Assembly: GCF_016592555.1 (NCBI RefSeq)
Contig: NZ_AP014546.1
Span: 2,738,501-2,802,500, forward strand
Length of the DNA stretch: 64,000 bases
Source: Neptunomonas japonica JAMM 1380
Lineage (GTDB): Bacteria > Pseudomonadota > Gammaproteobacteria > Pseudomonadales > Balneatricaceae
Direction of reading: 5' to 3'
Below are positions 1 to 9,179 of the stretch, in pieces. The notes under the pieces are model-generated. The model made no database searches and had not been told where the DNA came from. It worked only from the letters and a program-made list of their open reading frames with translations. Positions within the stretch are counted from its first letter, which is position 1. Each line of letters opens with the position of its first letter. Made by a program: the position numbers and the translations under genes.

Positions 1-234
1 CCGCGCATGCGTATTAACAATTGATATACAGAAGCTTTTAAAAGTGCTCCGTATATCTACCCATGCAAAACATCCATCTATCTGATTTACTTATATTTTT
101 AACTCAGCACATAGAGCAATACAAGCACTTTGCCCGGTACATTTTATCTAAAACAGGCATAAATACCGCTCGTGCCTAAATACACTGTATATTTGAGCAA
201 AAAATACTCGATAGTTTTTCAAGATTTCAGAGCA

Positions 235-1641
235 CTATTTGATCACCGTATTTCGTTCGTTGAGGCTGTGATCGAGATGCTTAAAACTCGCGCCCTGCCC
301 CACTAACCATTGCAGCACCTGCCTTTGTTGCTGCTCATTTAATTGCATAGCTAAGCATTGTTCTTGTATGACGGCTAGCTCATCAGGGCTGCTTTGGTAT
401 GCCAGTATGATAGGAGCAAGCGGAACGCCATTAAGATGCCACACGCCTAATGGCTGATCTGGCGAGGTGACTACATCTACTGCCTCAATCAAACCTTGAT
501 TAACCACGGGCAATGTTTTTACGCGCAACTGGGTTATATCAGATGACTGATGCATGGGCTGTTTGTCCGGCCATTGGGCACGTATTTCCCAAAAAGGCTG
601 CTCCTGCCACTGCTCTTCCATGGCATAAAAGTCGCGCCCAATACGAGCAAAACGAAAAAAGAGTTCTGTTATACGTAATTGGTGAAACCGCTGAGCTAAC
701 AGCGCTTTTTCAGGTTCACGTAGCAGTGTATTGATTACGGCAGGCGCTTGCAGTGATGATGACAGCGCTTGGAAAATACCATTACCGGATAGCGGATCAA
801 CAGCCATGGCCGCATCGCCTACTCTGATCCAGTTATCACCTACCGCTTCTTGGCATAATATAGGTGTGCTGGTGCGCGCATGTATCTCGCCGGTAGAAGT
901 CGCATTAGCAAGGTAAGGTTGTGCTTGCTCTAAGGTGTTTAGTTTTTCAATGCAAAACTCAGCTAAACGGGATTTTTCAGGCAGTATGGATGAGGCCACA
1001 TCAAACGTCAGTTGCAAATAGCGTCTGCCTTTTTCATCAGCCGCCATCCATGCCCAGCCATCTTCAAAGCTTTGTACCGCCGACTGGCGCTCTCCCGGTT
1101 CACCTTCCCAATACTGTAAAATTGAAACCGTTTCAGCACCACGCAAGCGCTTAAGTTTAGCAGCAGGGGCTGCTCTACCTCTAGCTTCTACTAAAAAGTC
1201 GGCATCCAGTTGTATGCTTTGTCCTGAAGATTCAACACTGATGTTATGCCCTGTGGATGTAGATATTACTTCTCCTGCACGGCCTTGGATAACATGAATG
1301 CCTTGCATCGCAAGGTCCATTAATATGGCCGCATCAAATGCCGCACGGTCAATCAAGCGCTCGGTATTGGCTTGGCTGGTAACACCATTCCAAGTAACAA
1401 AACGCGCTGATGCTGGCGGAAGTTTCTCTAAGGCATGGCTAAAGCCAGCACCACGCAAGCCATCGACTACACGCTCAGAAACGCCTTCCATCGCACAAAA
1501 TTGGCGTGGTTCACCTACTATGGTGATGTTTGTATAACCCAGTTTTTTTAAACCCAGAGCAACCGCACCACCCGCAGGCCCTGCACCAAGAATAACAATG
1601 GAAGTGTCTTCTACATTATAGGTGGCTTCTACCGCTGCCAT
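235..1641 (-). CDS. qhpG: QhpG-like FAD-dependent monooxygenase of the amine dehydrogenase operon
   Basis: This 468-residue flavoprotein is the last gene of the qhp operon. Its N-terminus has the FAD-binding Rossmann motif GAGPAG (residues 19-24), and a GDAAMAVDPLSGNG stretch near residue 275 matches the second FAD motif of tryptophan-halogenase/p-hydroxybenzoate-hydroxylase-type monooxygenases. In known qhp systems QhpG hydroxylates the tryptophan of the gamma subunit that becomes the CTQ cofactor. That role is inferred here from fold and operon position. It has no signal peptide, so it should act in the cytoplasm before export. It starts with ATG about 80 bases downstream of qhpE. Confidence 0.85.
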   Translation of the reverse strand: MAAVEATYNVEDTSIVILGAGPAGGAVALGLKKLGYTNITIVGEPRQFCAMEGVSERVVDGLRGAGFSHALEKLPPASARFVTWNGVTSQANTERLIDRAAFDAAILMDLAMQGIHVIQGRAGEVISTSTGHNISVESSGQSIQLDADFLVEARGRAAPAAKLKRLRGAETVSILQYWEGEPGERQSAVQSFEDGWAWMAADEKGRRYLQLTFDVASSILPEKSRLAEFCIEKLNTLEQAQPYLANATSTGEIHARTSTPILCQEAVGDNWIRVGDAAMAVDPLSGNGIFQALSSSLQAPAVINTLLREPEKALLAQRFHQLRITELFFRFARIGRDFYAMEEQWQEQPFWEIRAQWPDKQPMHQSSDITQLRVKTLPVVNQGLIEAVDVVTSPDQPLGVWHLNGVPLAPIILAYQSSPDELAVIQEQCLAMQLNEQQQRQVLQWLVGQGASFKHLDHSLNERNTVIK

Positions 1642-1718
1642 ATAAACATGACTCCAAATGAATAAGGATATTGAAAATCAGACTGTCTGTTAACTTAGCA
1701 GCTTTTACACTAAACGCC

Positions 1719-2423
1719 TCACGATAGCCTGCGTTCTGGGCCTTTATAATTCGCTTGCTGTTGCAGGGCTTTAATCACAGCCTCTGAGTTCGCATCCGGT
1801 AAAGCCTGTAATAACCGAGTAATATGGCCTGTCATATGTGCGCATCCAAGGCTCGCCCCTGCTGTTTGCTGTTGCTGATCAAAGCCTAAAACATGTCCAC
1901 CAAAATCGGCATACTGGGTATTAAGCCATGATATCTCATCCAAAGCACAGCGCGCATCTCCGGTCATTCTTATTACACCCTCATAAGCCGATGGATATAC
2001 CGGCTCGCCCCTAGCTGGTGATGATGCGCATAAAATAACACCTGCGGATAACGCTTTATTAACCGCTTCTTTTAAAACGGGGCGGTCATCACGTAAGCCT
2101 AAGCTCAAATTTATCACGCGTACCTGTTGGCTCACTAACCAGTCAATCGCCGCCGCAACCTGTGCTGCTGTGGTGGTATTACGTTGATTAAACACCTGTG
2201 CAACATAAAAAAGTGCTTCTGGTGCATGGTGATGAATAATATCTAATAGGCGCGCCCCATGGTTGATTGGGTCTTCACTGGGCTCATCCATCCACAATGC
2301 ACCTTCGTGCAGTATAAATGCGGCGCCATCTTCAACCCAGTCTTGTTGGTCCACACGAAATCCGCTATCAACTATACCGACGCGAATGCTTGCTTGCATA
2401 CTGCCATCAATAGATTCGCTCAT
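1719..2423 (-). CDS. qhpE: QhpE subtilisin-like leader protease
   Basis: This is a small (234-residue) S8-family serine protease. The catalytic triad is visible as Asp19 in GIVDSG, His55 in NHGARL and Ser191 in TAGASLGCA. It has no signal peptide and no propeptide, unlike secreted subtilisins. Known QhpE enzymes cut the leader peptide from the cross-linked gamma subunit in the cytoplasm before export. The start codon overlaps the stop of qhpF by four bases, indicating translational coupling with the exporter. Confidence 0.88.
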   Translation of the reverse strand: MSESIDGSMQASIRVGIVDSGFRVDQQDWVEDGAAFILHEGALWMDEPSEDPINHGARLLDIIHHHAPEALFYVAQVFNQRNTTTAAQVAAAIDWLVSQQVRVINLSLGLRDDRPVLKEAVNKALSAGVILCASSPARGEPVYPSAYEGVIRMTGDARCALDEISWLNTQYADFGGHVLGFDQQQQTAGASLGCAHMTGHITRLLQALPDANSEAVIKALQQQANYKGPERRLS

Positions 2424-4144
2424 GCTGTGAAGCCCTCACCGGCAATGAGCTTTCCATTTTCCAGAGTTATACGTTGTTCAGCACCCGCGAGTGTTGAAGC
2501 ACGATGGCTAATTAAGATGCGTGTACGACCAGCAAACAACTTATCCACTGCATCAATCACTTGGGCTTCGGTTGCTTCATCAACAGCCGCTGTAGCTTCA
2601 TCTAATACCAAAATAGCGGGGTTTTGTAGCAAGGCTCTGGCAATAGCAATACGTTGTCGCTGCCCACCAGAGAGCTGCTGCCCTCTCTCACCAATAATAC
2701 TGTCGATGCCTTGTGGCAACTCAGCAATTAAGCTCTGTAGTTGGGCTTGTTCAGCTGCCGCTTCAACTTGTTGCTCACTGGCTTGAGGGCTGGCATAACG
2801 AATGTTTTCACGTAGTGTGCCTCTGAACAGAACAATATCTTGGCTCACTACCGCTATTGTTTTACGTAGCTCTAGCGGATTAATGGTACGAATATCAATA
2901 CCGTCTAACAAAACACTGCCGGATTGGGGGTCGTAGTAGCGCTGCATTAGGTCGATTAATGTTGATTTTCCTACACCGGATCGGCCACTGAGTGCCACCT
3001 TGCTGCCTGCCGGTAAGCTCGCCGACGCTTGGGATAAAATCAGCTGCTCACGGCCAGGGTATGAGAAGCTAAGGTTATTAAACTGTAACTCCCCTTTGAT
3101 GTTATTCGGTAGTGGTTGCCAATTCGCATCAAACGGGATTTCTGGCTGCTCTATTCGCAGCTCATTTACACGCCCTAAGCTAACGCTCATTCGCTGAATC
3201 GCTACATACAAGCCTAATAAACTGTTTACCGGGCCAACAGCCATGCCTAGATAGGTAGAAAAAGCGATCAACGAGCCTAGTTGCCAGCTACCTTCTATCA
3301 CCCAATAGCCACCGATTAAAAAAGCAGATGCACGCGTTAGCGATGTTAACGTACCGGGTATCGCCTGAGTAAAGAATTCTGTCACCTGCAATTTTAGCAA
3401 GTCACTCAGATAGTTTTCATTAAGATTGCTCAGTCGTTCCCGCTCACGATGCTCTTGGCCGACCGACTGGATAAATTTCATGGCGGGTAGTGTTTCTATC
3501 AAAAAGCTCGACAAATCAGCTGAGCGTTCACGAATAGTACGCACCCTTACTTCAACCTTGCGGCGCATCCAACGTAACCACAGCACCTCTAACGGAATCA
3601 TAATCACGACTAATAGCGACAGTTTCCACGATAATGCTAACAGCATGACAACAGAACCGACCAAACCTAAAACACTGCTCACAGCAGAAAACATACTGTC
3701 CACGGCAAAGCGCTGGATTTCGGCTACATCACCGTCAAGTCTTGAAAGAAGATCGCCAATTCGGCGCTTGCCATAAAAGGTAGGCGATAGTGTTTGCAAG
3801 TGATGGTAAAGATTATCGCGCAATGCAAAAAGAATGCGGCCCGATAAACGCGTATGTAAGTAGCGAGTCACACCTGATAACGCCGTACTAACAATACCCA
3901 CCGAGATCATTAATAAAGCAACGCTGACTAGCGTGCCGTAATCTTTGGCAATTAAACCATCATCGATGAGTGTTTTTGTAAGCCAAGGTTGAAACAGCAC
4001 CATGCCTGATGCTAATACCGACAATAGCATTAAGCCCATTATTGCTCTGGATTGAGGCTTAACAAACGTATAAAGCCAGCGAAACGCCTCTTCTAAACGG
4101 TCGCCACCCTTACCGTCAATTGCGGCACTCAACCATCTGAACAT
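2420..4144 (-). CDS. qhpF: QhpF ABC exporter (fused membrane and ATPase domains)
   Basis: This 574-residue ABC half-transporter has six predicted membrane helices in the first ~320 residues and a nucleotide-binding domain after them. Walker A (GRSGVGKST) lies near residue 390, the signature LSGGQRQR near 485, and Walker B (ILVLDEATAAVDE) follows. In qhp systems this exporter moves the modified gamma subunit to the periplasm. The position between qhpB and qhpE and the four-base overlap with qhpE support this. A strong hairpin separates it from qhpB, so it is probably expressed less than the structural genes. By sequence alone it could be any MsbA-like exporter; the context decides. Confidence 0.87.
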   Translation of the reverse strand: MFRWLSAAIDGKGGDRLEEAFRWLYTFVKPQSRAIMGLMLLSVLASGMVLFQPWLTKTLIDDGLIAKDYGTLVSVALLMISVGIVSTALSGVTRYLHTRLSGRILFALRDNLYHHLQTLSPTFYGKRRIGDLLSRLDGDVAEIQRFAVDSMFSAVSSVLGLVGSVVMLLALSWKLSLLVVIMIPLEVLWLRWMRRKVEVRVRTIRERSADLSSFLIETLPAMKFIQSVGQEHRERERLSNLNENYLSDLLKLQVTEFFTQAIPGTLTSLTRASAFLIGGYWVIEGSWQLGSLIAFSTYLGMAVGPVNSLLGLYVAIQRMSVSLGRVNELRIEQPEIPFDANWQPLPNNIKGELQFNNLSFSYPGREQLILSQASASLPAGSKVALSGRSGVGKSTLIDLMQRYYDPQSGSVLLDGIDIRTINPLELRKTIAVVSQDIVLFRGTLRENIRYASPQASEQQVEAAAEQAQLQSLIAELPQGIDSIIGERGQQLSGGQRQRIAIARALLQNPAILVLDEATAAVDEATEAQVIDAVDKLFAGRTRILISHRASTLAGAEQRITLENGKLIAGEGFTA

Positions 4145-4210
4145 GATATCTCCACTTTTTTGCAGATTTAAACAGCCATCTCATCACACCAATACTGCAA
4201 TAAAATACAA

Positions 4211-4234
4211 AAGGGCTGTCATCAGACAGCCCTT
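4211..4234 (-). terminator. Intrinsic terminator between qhpB and qhpF
   Basis: A perfect 10-bp stem (AAGGGCTGTC / GACAGCCCTT) with an ATCA loop is followed on the minus strand by a T-rich run (TTTTGTATTTTATTG). It lies inside the qhp operon, after the structural subunit genes and before the export and maturation genes. It would act as an attenuator that lowers expression of qhpFEG, or as full termination if qhpF has its own promoter. Confidence 0.8.
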
Positions 4235-4301
4235 ATTACACTCGTCTAGTAAACCCAGACTTACTTCTAAAAGAAGGGGTTAACCCGCGACGTTACACGC
4301 C

Positions 4302-5438
4302 CTACAATAAGCGCGCAATACGCAGATCAGACGTTGTCATATCACCGGGTAACTGAATCGAGCCAATCTTCTCTAACGTATCAGGGTTATGCACTGAGAT
4401 ATCGCTAGAAGTCCCACCGATATAGATAGTACGATCACGATCCATATTGATGCTATAGAAGGTATGGTCCAAATCTTTAACCGCTATGGTCTTCTTTTTA
4501 CTGATATCGTGCTTGGATAGCTGGTTGAATGAGCCATACAGAATATTGCTGTCTGCTGGGTCAGTGATCCAGTTAAACACTATAAACTCAAACGGCACGG
4601 TTTCTCGCTCATCCACTTCACCGGTAGCCACATCTATGCGGCTCATGCCCCACCAGAACTCAGCTTTTGCCATGTCACCGGGATCACCGTTCCACTTGAT
4701 AGTGAAGTACGGCATGATGTATTCACCTACATGCTCACCTTGAGTAAACATGGCAAAAGCATCCGGTGGTATCCAGTCAGCACCACGCGCCCAGTTTTGC
4801 AACGCGCTTAGCACTCGGGTTTCACCATTGGCAGGATTAATCGCTTTGATATCGGCACCACCCAAAATCACTTCACCATTTTTCATGGTCATGATTTTGG
4901 TAATACGGCGATCAACGGGGAAGGTACGTACTGATTTAGCATCCAGTCCGTCTTCTGTATTAAACACCGCCAAGCGAGGCGCGAGCACTTCATAACGGTC
5001 ATTTAGTTTGCGCGTCGGGTTTTGTACTGTGTACAGCTCTTTACCATCACCACTAATGGCTAAAGATACGAAGGTTTTAACCCGCTCACCGTTCTGAGAT
5101 TGCTTAGCAGAGAACACCATTTTGCAATCGGTAATATCAAAACCGTAAACATCTTCTACTTTATTCGAGAGTACATAAGCGATGCGGCCATCCGGCGAAG
5201 GCAAAACGGCTCCCGCACCAAAAGTACCAGGTACATCACAACTACGTATCAGCTTTTTTGTTTCAGTATCAATGACATGTAATTGGTTAGGGCGGCTCAT
5301 CGTCAACAGATATTCATGGCCACCGGCCTTCATACCATTCACTTGTGCTGTGTCGCCTACGGCATAACCAGACAACAATGCGCTACTACCTGCAGCACCT
5401 AGCAACGCTGCCGCTTTTAACATCTTTAAAAATTTCAT
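4302..5438 (-). CDS. qhpB: Quinohemoprotein amine dehydrogenase beta subunit
   Basis: The 378-residue precursor starts with a typical signal peptide (basic MKFLKMLK, hydrophobic AAALLGAAG). The rest is made of beta-propeller-like repeats of the YVTN type (for example HVIDTETKKLIRSCDVPG and GRIAYVLSN). In QHNDH the beta subunit is a seven-bladed propeller that helps form the CTQ active site. The start has a good ribosome binding site (GGAG, about 6 bases away). It lies 11 bp after qhpC in the order A-D-C-B known from Paracoccus and Pseudomonas. Confidence 0.93.
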   Translation of the reverse strand: MKFLKMLKAAALLGAAGSSALLSGYAVGDTAQVNGMKAGGHEYLLTMSRPNQLHVIDTETKKLIRSCDVPGTFGAGAVLPSPDGRIAYVLSNKVEDVYGFDITDCKMVFSAKQSQNGERVKTFVSLAISGDGKELYTVQNPTRKLNDRYEVLAPRLAVFNTEDGLDAKSVRTFPVDRRITKIMTMKNGEVILGGADIKAINPANGETRVLSALQNWARGADWIPPDAFAMFTQGEHVGEYIMPYFTIKWNGDPGDMAKAEFWWGMSRIDVATGEVDERETVPFEFIVFNWITDPADSNILYGSFNQLSKHDISKKKTIAVKDLDHTFYSINMDRDRTIYIGGTSSDISVHNPDTLEKIGSIQLPGDMTTSDLRIARLL

Positions 5439-5449
5439 CTGCGCCTCCG

Positions 5450-5776
5450 TTACTTCTGTTCTTCTGGGAAAATGCCGTCCAGCTTGCGCCAGTCTTCATT
5501 AGCTTTAGATACATCTTGTGACCAATCCGGATATTGGCTAATCGTATCTGGCACCTGAGCTGGCCACCAGCAAGCATCAGCACAACCATACAGATCAGAT
5601 TCCATGGGCTGGCACAATGAGCCCAAACCGCCAAAAGGGTCAACTTCCCAACCCGGGTCATTGGTAGACGTACAGCCCACCACAGACTGCATCGCTACAA
5701 CCTCTTCAACTTCATCAGGTGACGTTGTTCGGTCGAGCATTTTCGCTTTCTTATTGAAAGATTTAAGGTGTTTCAT
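5450..5776 (-). CDS. qhpC: Quinohemoprotein amine dehydrogenase gamma subunit (CTQ precursor peptide)
   Basis: This 108-residue peptide carries the cysteine tryptophylquinone cofactor. By spacing, all cross-link residues of the known gamma subunit are present: Cys35-Glu44, Cys55-Asp61 and Cys69-Asp77 thioethers, and Cys65-Trp71 as the CTQ pair within GCADACWW. The first ~30 residues form a charged, non-secretory leader (rich in K, D, E), as expected for a substrate of QhpD and then QhpE. It sits directly downstream of qhpD, whose stop it nearly abuts. Identity is clear; the exact leader cleavage site is not visible. Confidence 0.96.
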   Translation of the reverse strand: MKHLKSFNKKAKMLDRTTSPDEVEEVVAMQSVVGCTSTNDPGWEVDPFGGLGSLCQPMESDLYGCADACWWPAQVPDTISQYPDWSQDVSKANEDWRKLDGIFPEEQK

Positions 5777-7222
5777 TTAAGCACTCCTTCTTGGAGAGAC
5801 ATGGGCTTCAAAAAACCCTGGATTCTCTAGCATGATGCGTGTGTACGCTTCTACACCGAAGTCGACCCAATCGCGTAACAGGTCACAGTAGTGGTAAGAA
5901 GGTACGGTCGCATCACCGTATTTTGCGTAACTTTCGTGATAGCAACCGCCAGAACAAATATTGCGGATACGACAGGTTTCACAGCCTGTTTCAGTACGAT
6001 CTAGCCGGGTTTCAATAAACTCTGCTAATGCAGGTTTATCCAGCCCTTCACTCACATCACCAAATAACGCCTGATCAGAGCCGGTAAAGCGGTGACAAAG
6101 ATTTACACCGCCTTTAGTATCGACTGCTAATAAACCAACACCGGCACCACAAGGCAGCTGTTTCTTATTGCCTTCATGAATATCGGTCATCAGCATATGC
6201 ATATTGCCAAATCCCATATTCTTGCCGTCAAGCGCGGCTGCCAGATACTTTTTACCTAAGCGTTTCATGCCTTCAAACACTTCAACCATCTCGTCGCCAG
6301 TCAGGTTGAACGAGGATATATCGCCTGATGTTACGGGGCCAAAACCAACTTCAGAGAAACCCAACTCGCTATACAGATGATCAAAAATCGCTTCAACATC
6401 AGTAATACCGCGAGTTAACGTCACTCGACAGCCCACAGGACGGGCGTTATAACGAGAAAGCAGCATTTGTGCTTTCTGTTTAACGACCTCATAAGTGCCC
6501 TGACCACCGACAGTGATGCGGTTTTTATCGTGCATCGCTTTTGGTCCGTCCATCGAGATAGTCAAGCCAAAGCGGTGCTCGTTCAACCAGTCCACCAGCT
6601 TCTCATTGAGCAAGGTGGCATTGGTCGTCATGGTGAAACTGACATCGGCTTCTAAGCTGGCAAAGCGCTCTTCACAGTACGCCACCACATTGCGAATTAA
6701 TGGCAGATTGCTCAGTGGCTCACCACCGAAAAACACCACGTTATACTGGCGCTGGTCAGGAGATTCCTTGAGCATCATCTCTACCGATTGCACGGCTGTT
6801 TCATAGCTCATCTTGTCACCCTTAGATGGGGTGGTCAGATCTTCTTTGTAACAGTAAGTGCAGCTCAGGTTACAGCCTGTATTGGTGTTCAATACGATGG
6901 TGGTCAATGGAAACTGAGTCACCGGCTGTGGCTCGATATTTATCTGCGCCTGATTGGCAGAAACCGTATCGGCATCCGCAACGATTTTAAGCGTCTTAAA
7001 TTCTTCCAACGTATCGACAACATCAGCAGCACTAAAGCGGCCATCAAAGCGTTCTCGAAGTTGTGGGGCAGAAACCTCCTTCTGATCTGAGAATAGTTCG
7101 ATCATCTCCCTACTCAAATCATCCAGTTCAAACAGGCCACTGGTAGGTACATGGAACAGCATGCGCCGCGCCTCTACATCTACCAGATGTAAGTTTGGTT
7201 TTACCAGCGTTAAAGATCCCAT
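5777..7222 (-). CDS. qhpD: QhpD radical SAM/SPASM thioether-forming enzyme
   Basis: This 481-residue maturase has the radical SAM motif CNLSCTYC (CxxxCxxC) near residue 118 and a C-terminal SPASM region with clustered cysteines (CETCRIRNICSGGC, then C in HYCDLL) for auxiliary 4Fe-4S clusters. The first ~90 residues resemble a peptide-recognition (RRE-like) domain. In QHNDH systems QhpD forms the Cys-to-Asp/Glu thioether cross-links in the gamma subunit, encoded by the next gene. The start ATG has a GAGG ribosome binding site. It is cytoplasmic, without signal or membrane segments. Confidence 0.95.
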   Translation of the reverse strand: MGSLTLVKPNLHLVDVEARRMLFHVPTSGLFELDDLSREMIELFSDQKEVSAPQLRERFDGRFSAADVVDTLEEFKTLKIVADADTVSANQAQINIEPQPVTQFPLTTIVLNTNTGCNLSCTYCYKEDLTTPSKGDKMSYETAVQSVEMMLKESPDQRQYNVVFFGGEPLSNLPLIRNVVAYCEERFASLEADVSFTMTTNATLLNEKLVDWLNEHRFGLTISMDGPKAMHDKNRITVGGQGTYEVVKQKAQMLLSRYNARPVGCRVTLTRGITDVEAIFDHLYSELGFSEVGFGPVTSGDISSFNLTGDEMVEVFEGMKRLGKKYLAAALDGKNMGFGNMHMLMTDIHEGNKKQLPCGAGVGLLAVDTKGGVNLCHRFTGSDQALFGDVSEGLDKPALAEFIETRLDRTETGCETCRIRNICSGGCYHESYAKYGDATVPSYHYCDLLRDWVDFGVEAYTRIMLENPGFFEAHVSPRRSA

Positions 7223-7300
7223 GTCAGCCTCGCTTCTTTTTATTGGTTATAGCTGTTATTGGCAGTCGATTTGTTTCAACCGTTGCTATCACTAGATCAA

Positions 7301-8887
7301 TTACTGAATGGCGCGTTTGATAAAAGTAGGCACTGTAACTAACAGATGCGCTTCGCCTTCAACCTTGTTATCTCCATCAGCAACCTGAGCAATCACTTTC
7401 AGATTTCCCACGTTGTTTGTAGAGAATTTACGTTCAGGGTTCAGGCCAGCATCACCGGGGGTAAAGATACCGTTACCGTCAATTGTTCCGGCATATTTCA
7501 GGTCATTATCATGCTCAGCCACTTCATCAAATGGCAGTAGTGACCATTGAGCGGGCATGTAACCCAAACGCATATCATCTTCGGTACCGGGCTTTCCATC
7601 GCTACCCGCACTAAACGCTAAAGCGCGGTAAGTCGATTGTACTTTTGCTAAGTTACCGCCGTTGCCACCAATACGCGCAATGGACTCATTAGGTGTTACC
7701 TGAATGGCAGCAATACTGTCATACACAGCGAGTTGTGCGTTTGCTTTAGTTGCACCAACGGCAACATCACGTAAGCCCACAGAAGCGCTAGATGATGCTT
7801 TTGCCAAAACAACAACGCGGTCAGCATCACGCGACAACACCTTCACAACCTGAACACCGTTACCCAAAGAAATATCACCTTTGAGGCCACTACCGATGAT
7901 AGTGACTTCTTGTTGTCCGCCTTGCTTAATAGCTGAAGGAGACAATGCAACAATGGCTTTACCACTCACCGCGCTCAGTTCACCACCAATCTCATCATGC
8001 GCTGCTTGGTACATGCGGCCGGTTAGCGTAGCGCCGTCTTCTGAGGCTGCCATTACTTGGCGCATTTTCACACCATCAAGCGTTAAGCTAGCGCGCCACT
8101 CGTACCCAGAAAAGACCTTCGCTTGGCCACTTCCTTTCAGGGGACTACCGTCAGCATAATGCCCGGTCATCACGAGCGAGAAGTTATCTTTGGACACGTT
8201 AGTAATGTTCAATGTAGCGCTGTAGTTACCCTTGCCAGCTATAAAGCCTGCAACACTCCAGCTGCCTGCCAACTTTGGCTTTGACATCTGCTGCCATTTT
8301 TTCCAAGCCGGATCATTAAAGGCATAGTCCGCTGCTAACTTAGGCGTAACATCGTTATAAGCAATGTCGTACCAAGAGCGATCTCGTGCCAACGCATGCA
8401 ACTCAGTGGTCGGGTTTATCGCCATATGAGTATTTACATGTAGCTTCCACTCATCTTCGGTACGGCGCTGTAAACCAAAACGTGCATTAGAGTGACAACG
8501 CGCGCACATCTCGGCATAAGCAGGATCGACGTTCTCTACCACATTCGGCTTTTGTTCCAACACGTAGCGGTGCGGTGCTGATTCCGAGGGAGCCAAACCT
8601 TGCGTATCAGACAGGAACTTAATCACGGCCCGCTCTTCATCTGACGAAATAACTAAACCGTTCAGACGTTGCATACGGTTAATGGTCATCTGCCAGCCTT
8701 CAGGTGTTTTTCGCTGCTGACTTATGCGTGAATATGGCGCTTCAGGGTTGCCTGTCTGGGTATGACACAGCAAACATTTTTCTTGTATAACACTCTCACC
8801 ATCCACCGCTACAACCGCGTTGGAAAGACCCATAAAAGCTATAGCGCCACTAACATATAGTGCTCGCTTCATCATTGGTTTTTTCAA
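7301..8887 (-). CDS. qhpA: Quinohemoprotein amine dehydrogenase alpha subunit (diheme)
   Basis: This secreted diheme cytochrome subunit has a signal peptide and two CxxCH heme sites, CLLCH (about residues 38-42) and CARCH (about 128-132). The C-terminal half is beta-rich, with Ig-like domains as in known alpha subunits. It passes electrons from CTQ to an external acceptor. I prefer the TTG at 8887 as the start: AGGAG lies 8 bases upstream, whereas the upstream GTG at 8896 overlaps the Shine-Dalgarno sequence and the first ATG (8875) is about 20 bases away. It is the first gene of the operon, under the promoter at about 9008-9047. Confidence 0.93.
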   Translation of the reverse strand: MKKPMMKRALYVSGAIAFMGLSNAVVAVDGESVIQEKCLLCHTQTGNPEAPYSRISQQRKTPEGWQMTINRMQRLNGLVISSDEERAVIKFLSDTQGLAPSESAPHRYVLEQKPNVVENVDPAYAEMCARCHSNARFGLQRRTEDEWKLHVNTHMAINPTTELHALARDRSWYDIAYNDVTPKLAADYAFNDPAWKKWQQMSKPKLAGSWSVAGFIAGKGNYSATLNITNVSKDNFSLVMTGHYADGSPLKGSGQAKVFSGYEWRASLTLDGVKMRQVMAASEDGATLTGRMYQAAHDEIGGELSAVSGKAIVALSPSAIKQGGQQEVTIIGSGLKGDISLGNGVQVVKVLSRDADRVVVLAKASSSASVGLRDVAVGATKANAQLAVYDSIAAIQVTPNESIARIGGNGGNLAKVQSTYRALAFSAGSDGKPGTEDDMRLGYMPAQWSLLPFDEVAEHDNDLKYAGTIDGNGIFTPGDAGLNPERKFSTNNVGNLKVIAQVADGDNKVEGEAHLLVTVPTFIKRAIQ

Positions 8888-9007
8888 GACTATCACTCCT
8901 GACTTTCGGTGATATTTTTATAGTTATCCATTCATACAGCTCAAGCTTTAAGCTATCAAGGATGGGGTCTAGATAAAGTACGCTTCCCATGTAAATAAAG
9001 TACCGGC

Positions 9008-9047
9008 TATATGTAGTCTTTTGTTGTTAAATGTAACGGGATGTAAC
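9008..9047 (-). promoter_or_regulatory. qhp promoter with decameric direct repeat (TorR-box-like)
   Basis: On the plus strand two ATGTAAC copies sit at 9031-9037 and 9041-9047, exactly 10 bp apart. On the minus strand the gene-proximal copy provides TTACAT (9036-9031) as a -35 element. It is followed after 17 bp by CATATA (9013-9008) as a -10. The same arrangement occurs before the porin gene at about 19.3 kb. Decameric direct repeats are the usual target of OmpR/TorR-type regulators, and such a regulator is encoded next door. The binding protein is inferred. Confidence 0.7.
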
Positions 9048-9179
9048 AAGCAGCCAAAATACAAATATAACTAATTGATATAAAAGAATTATAATAATAA
9101 TCAACAAGAAAAGAGCTCGCTTTTCTTTACTCATCTGCATTGCTAGACTCAAACAAAGCCTCCGGATGAACTCTGCTCT

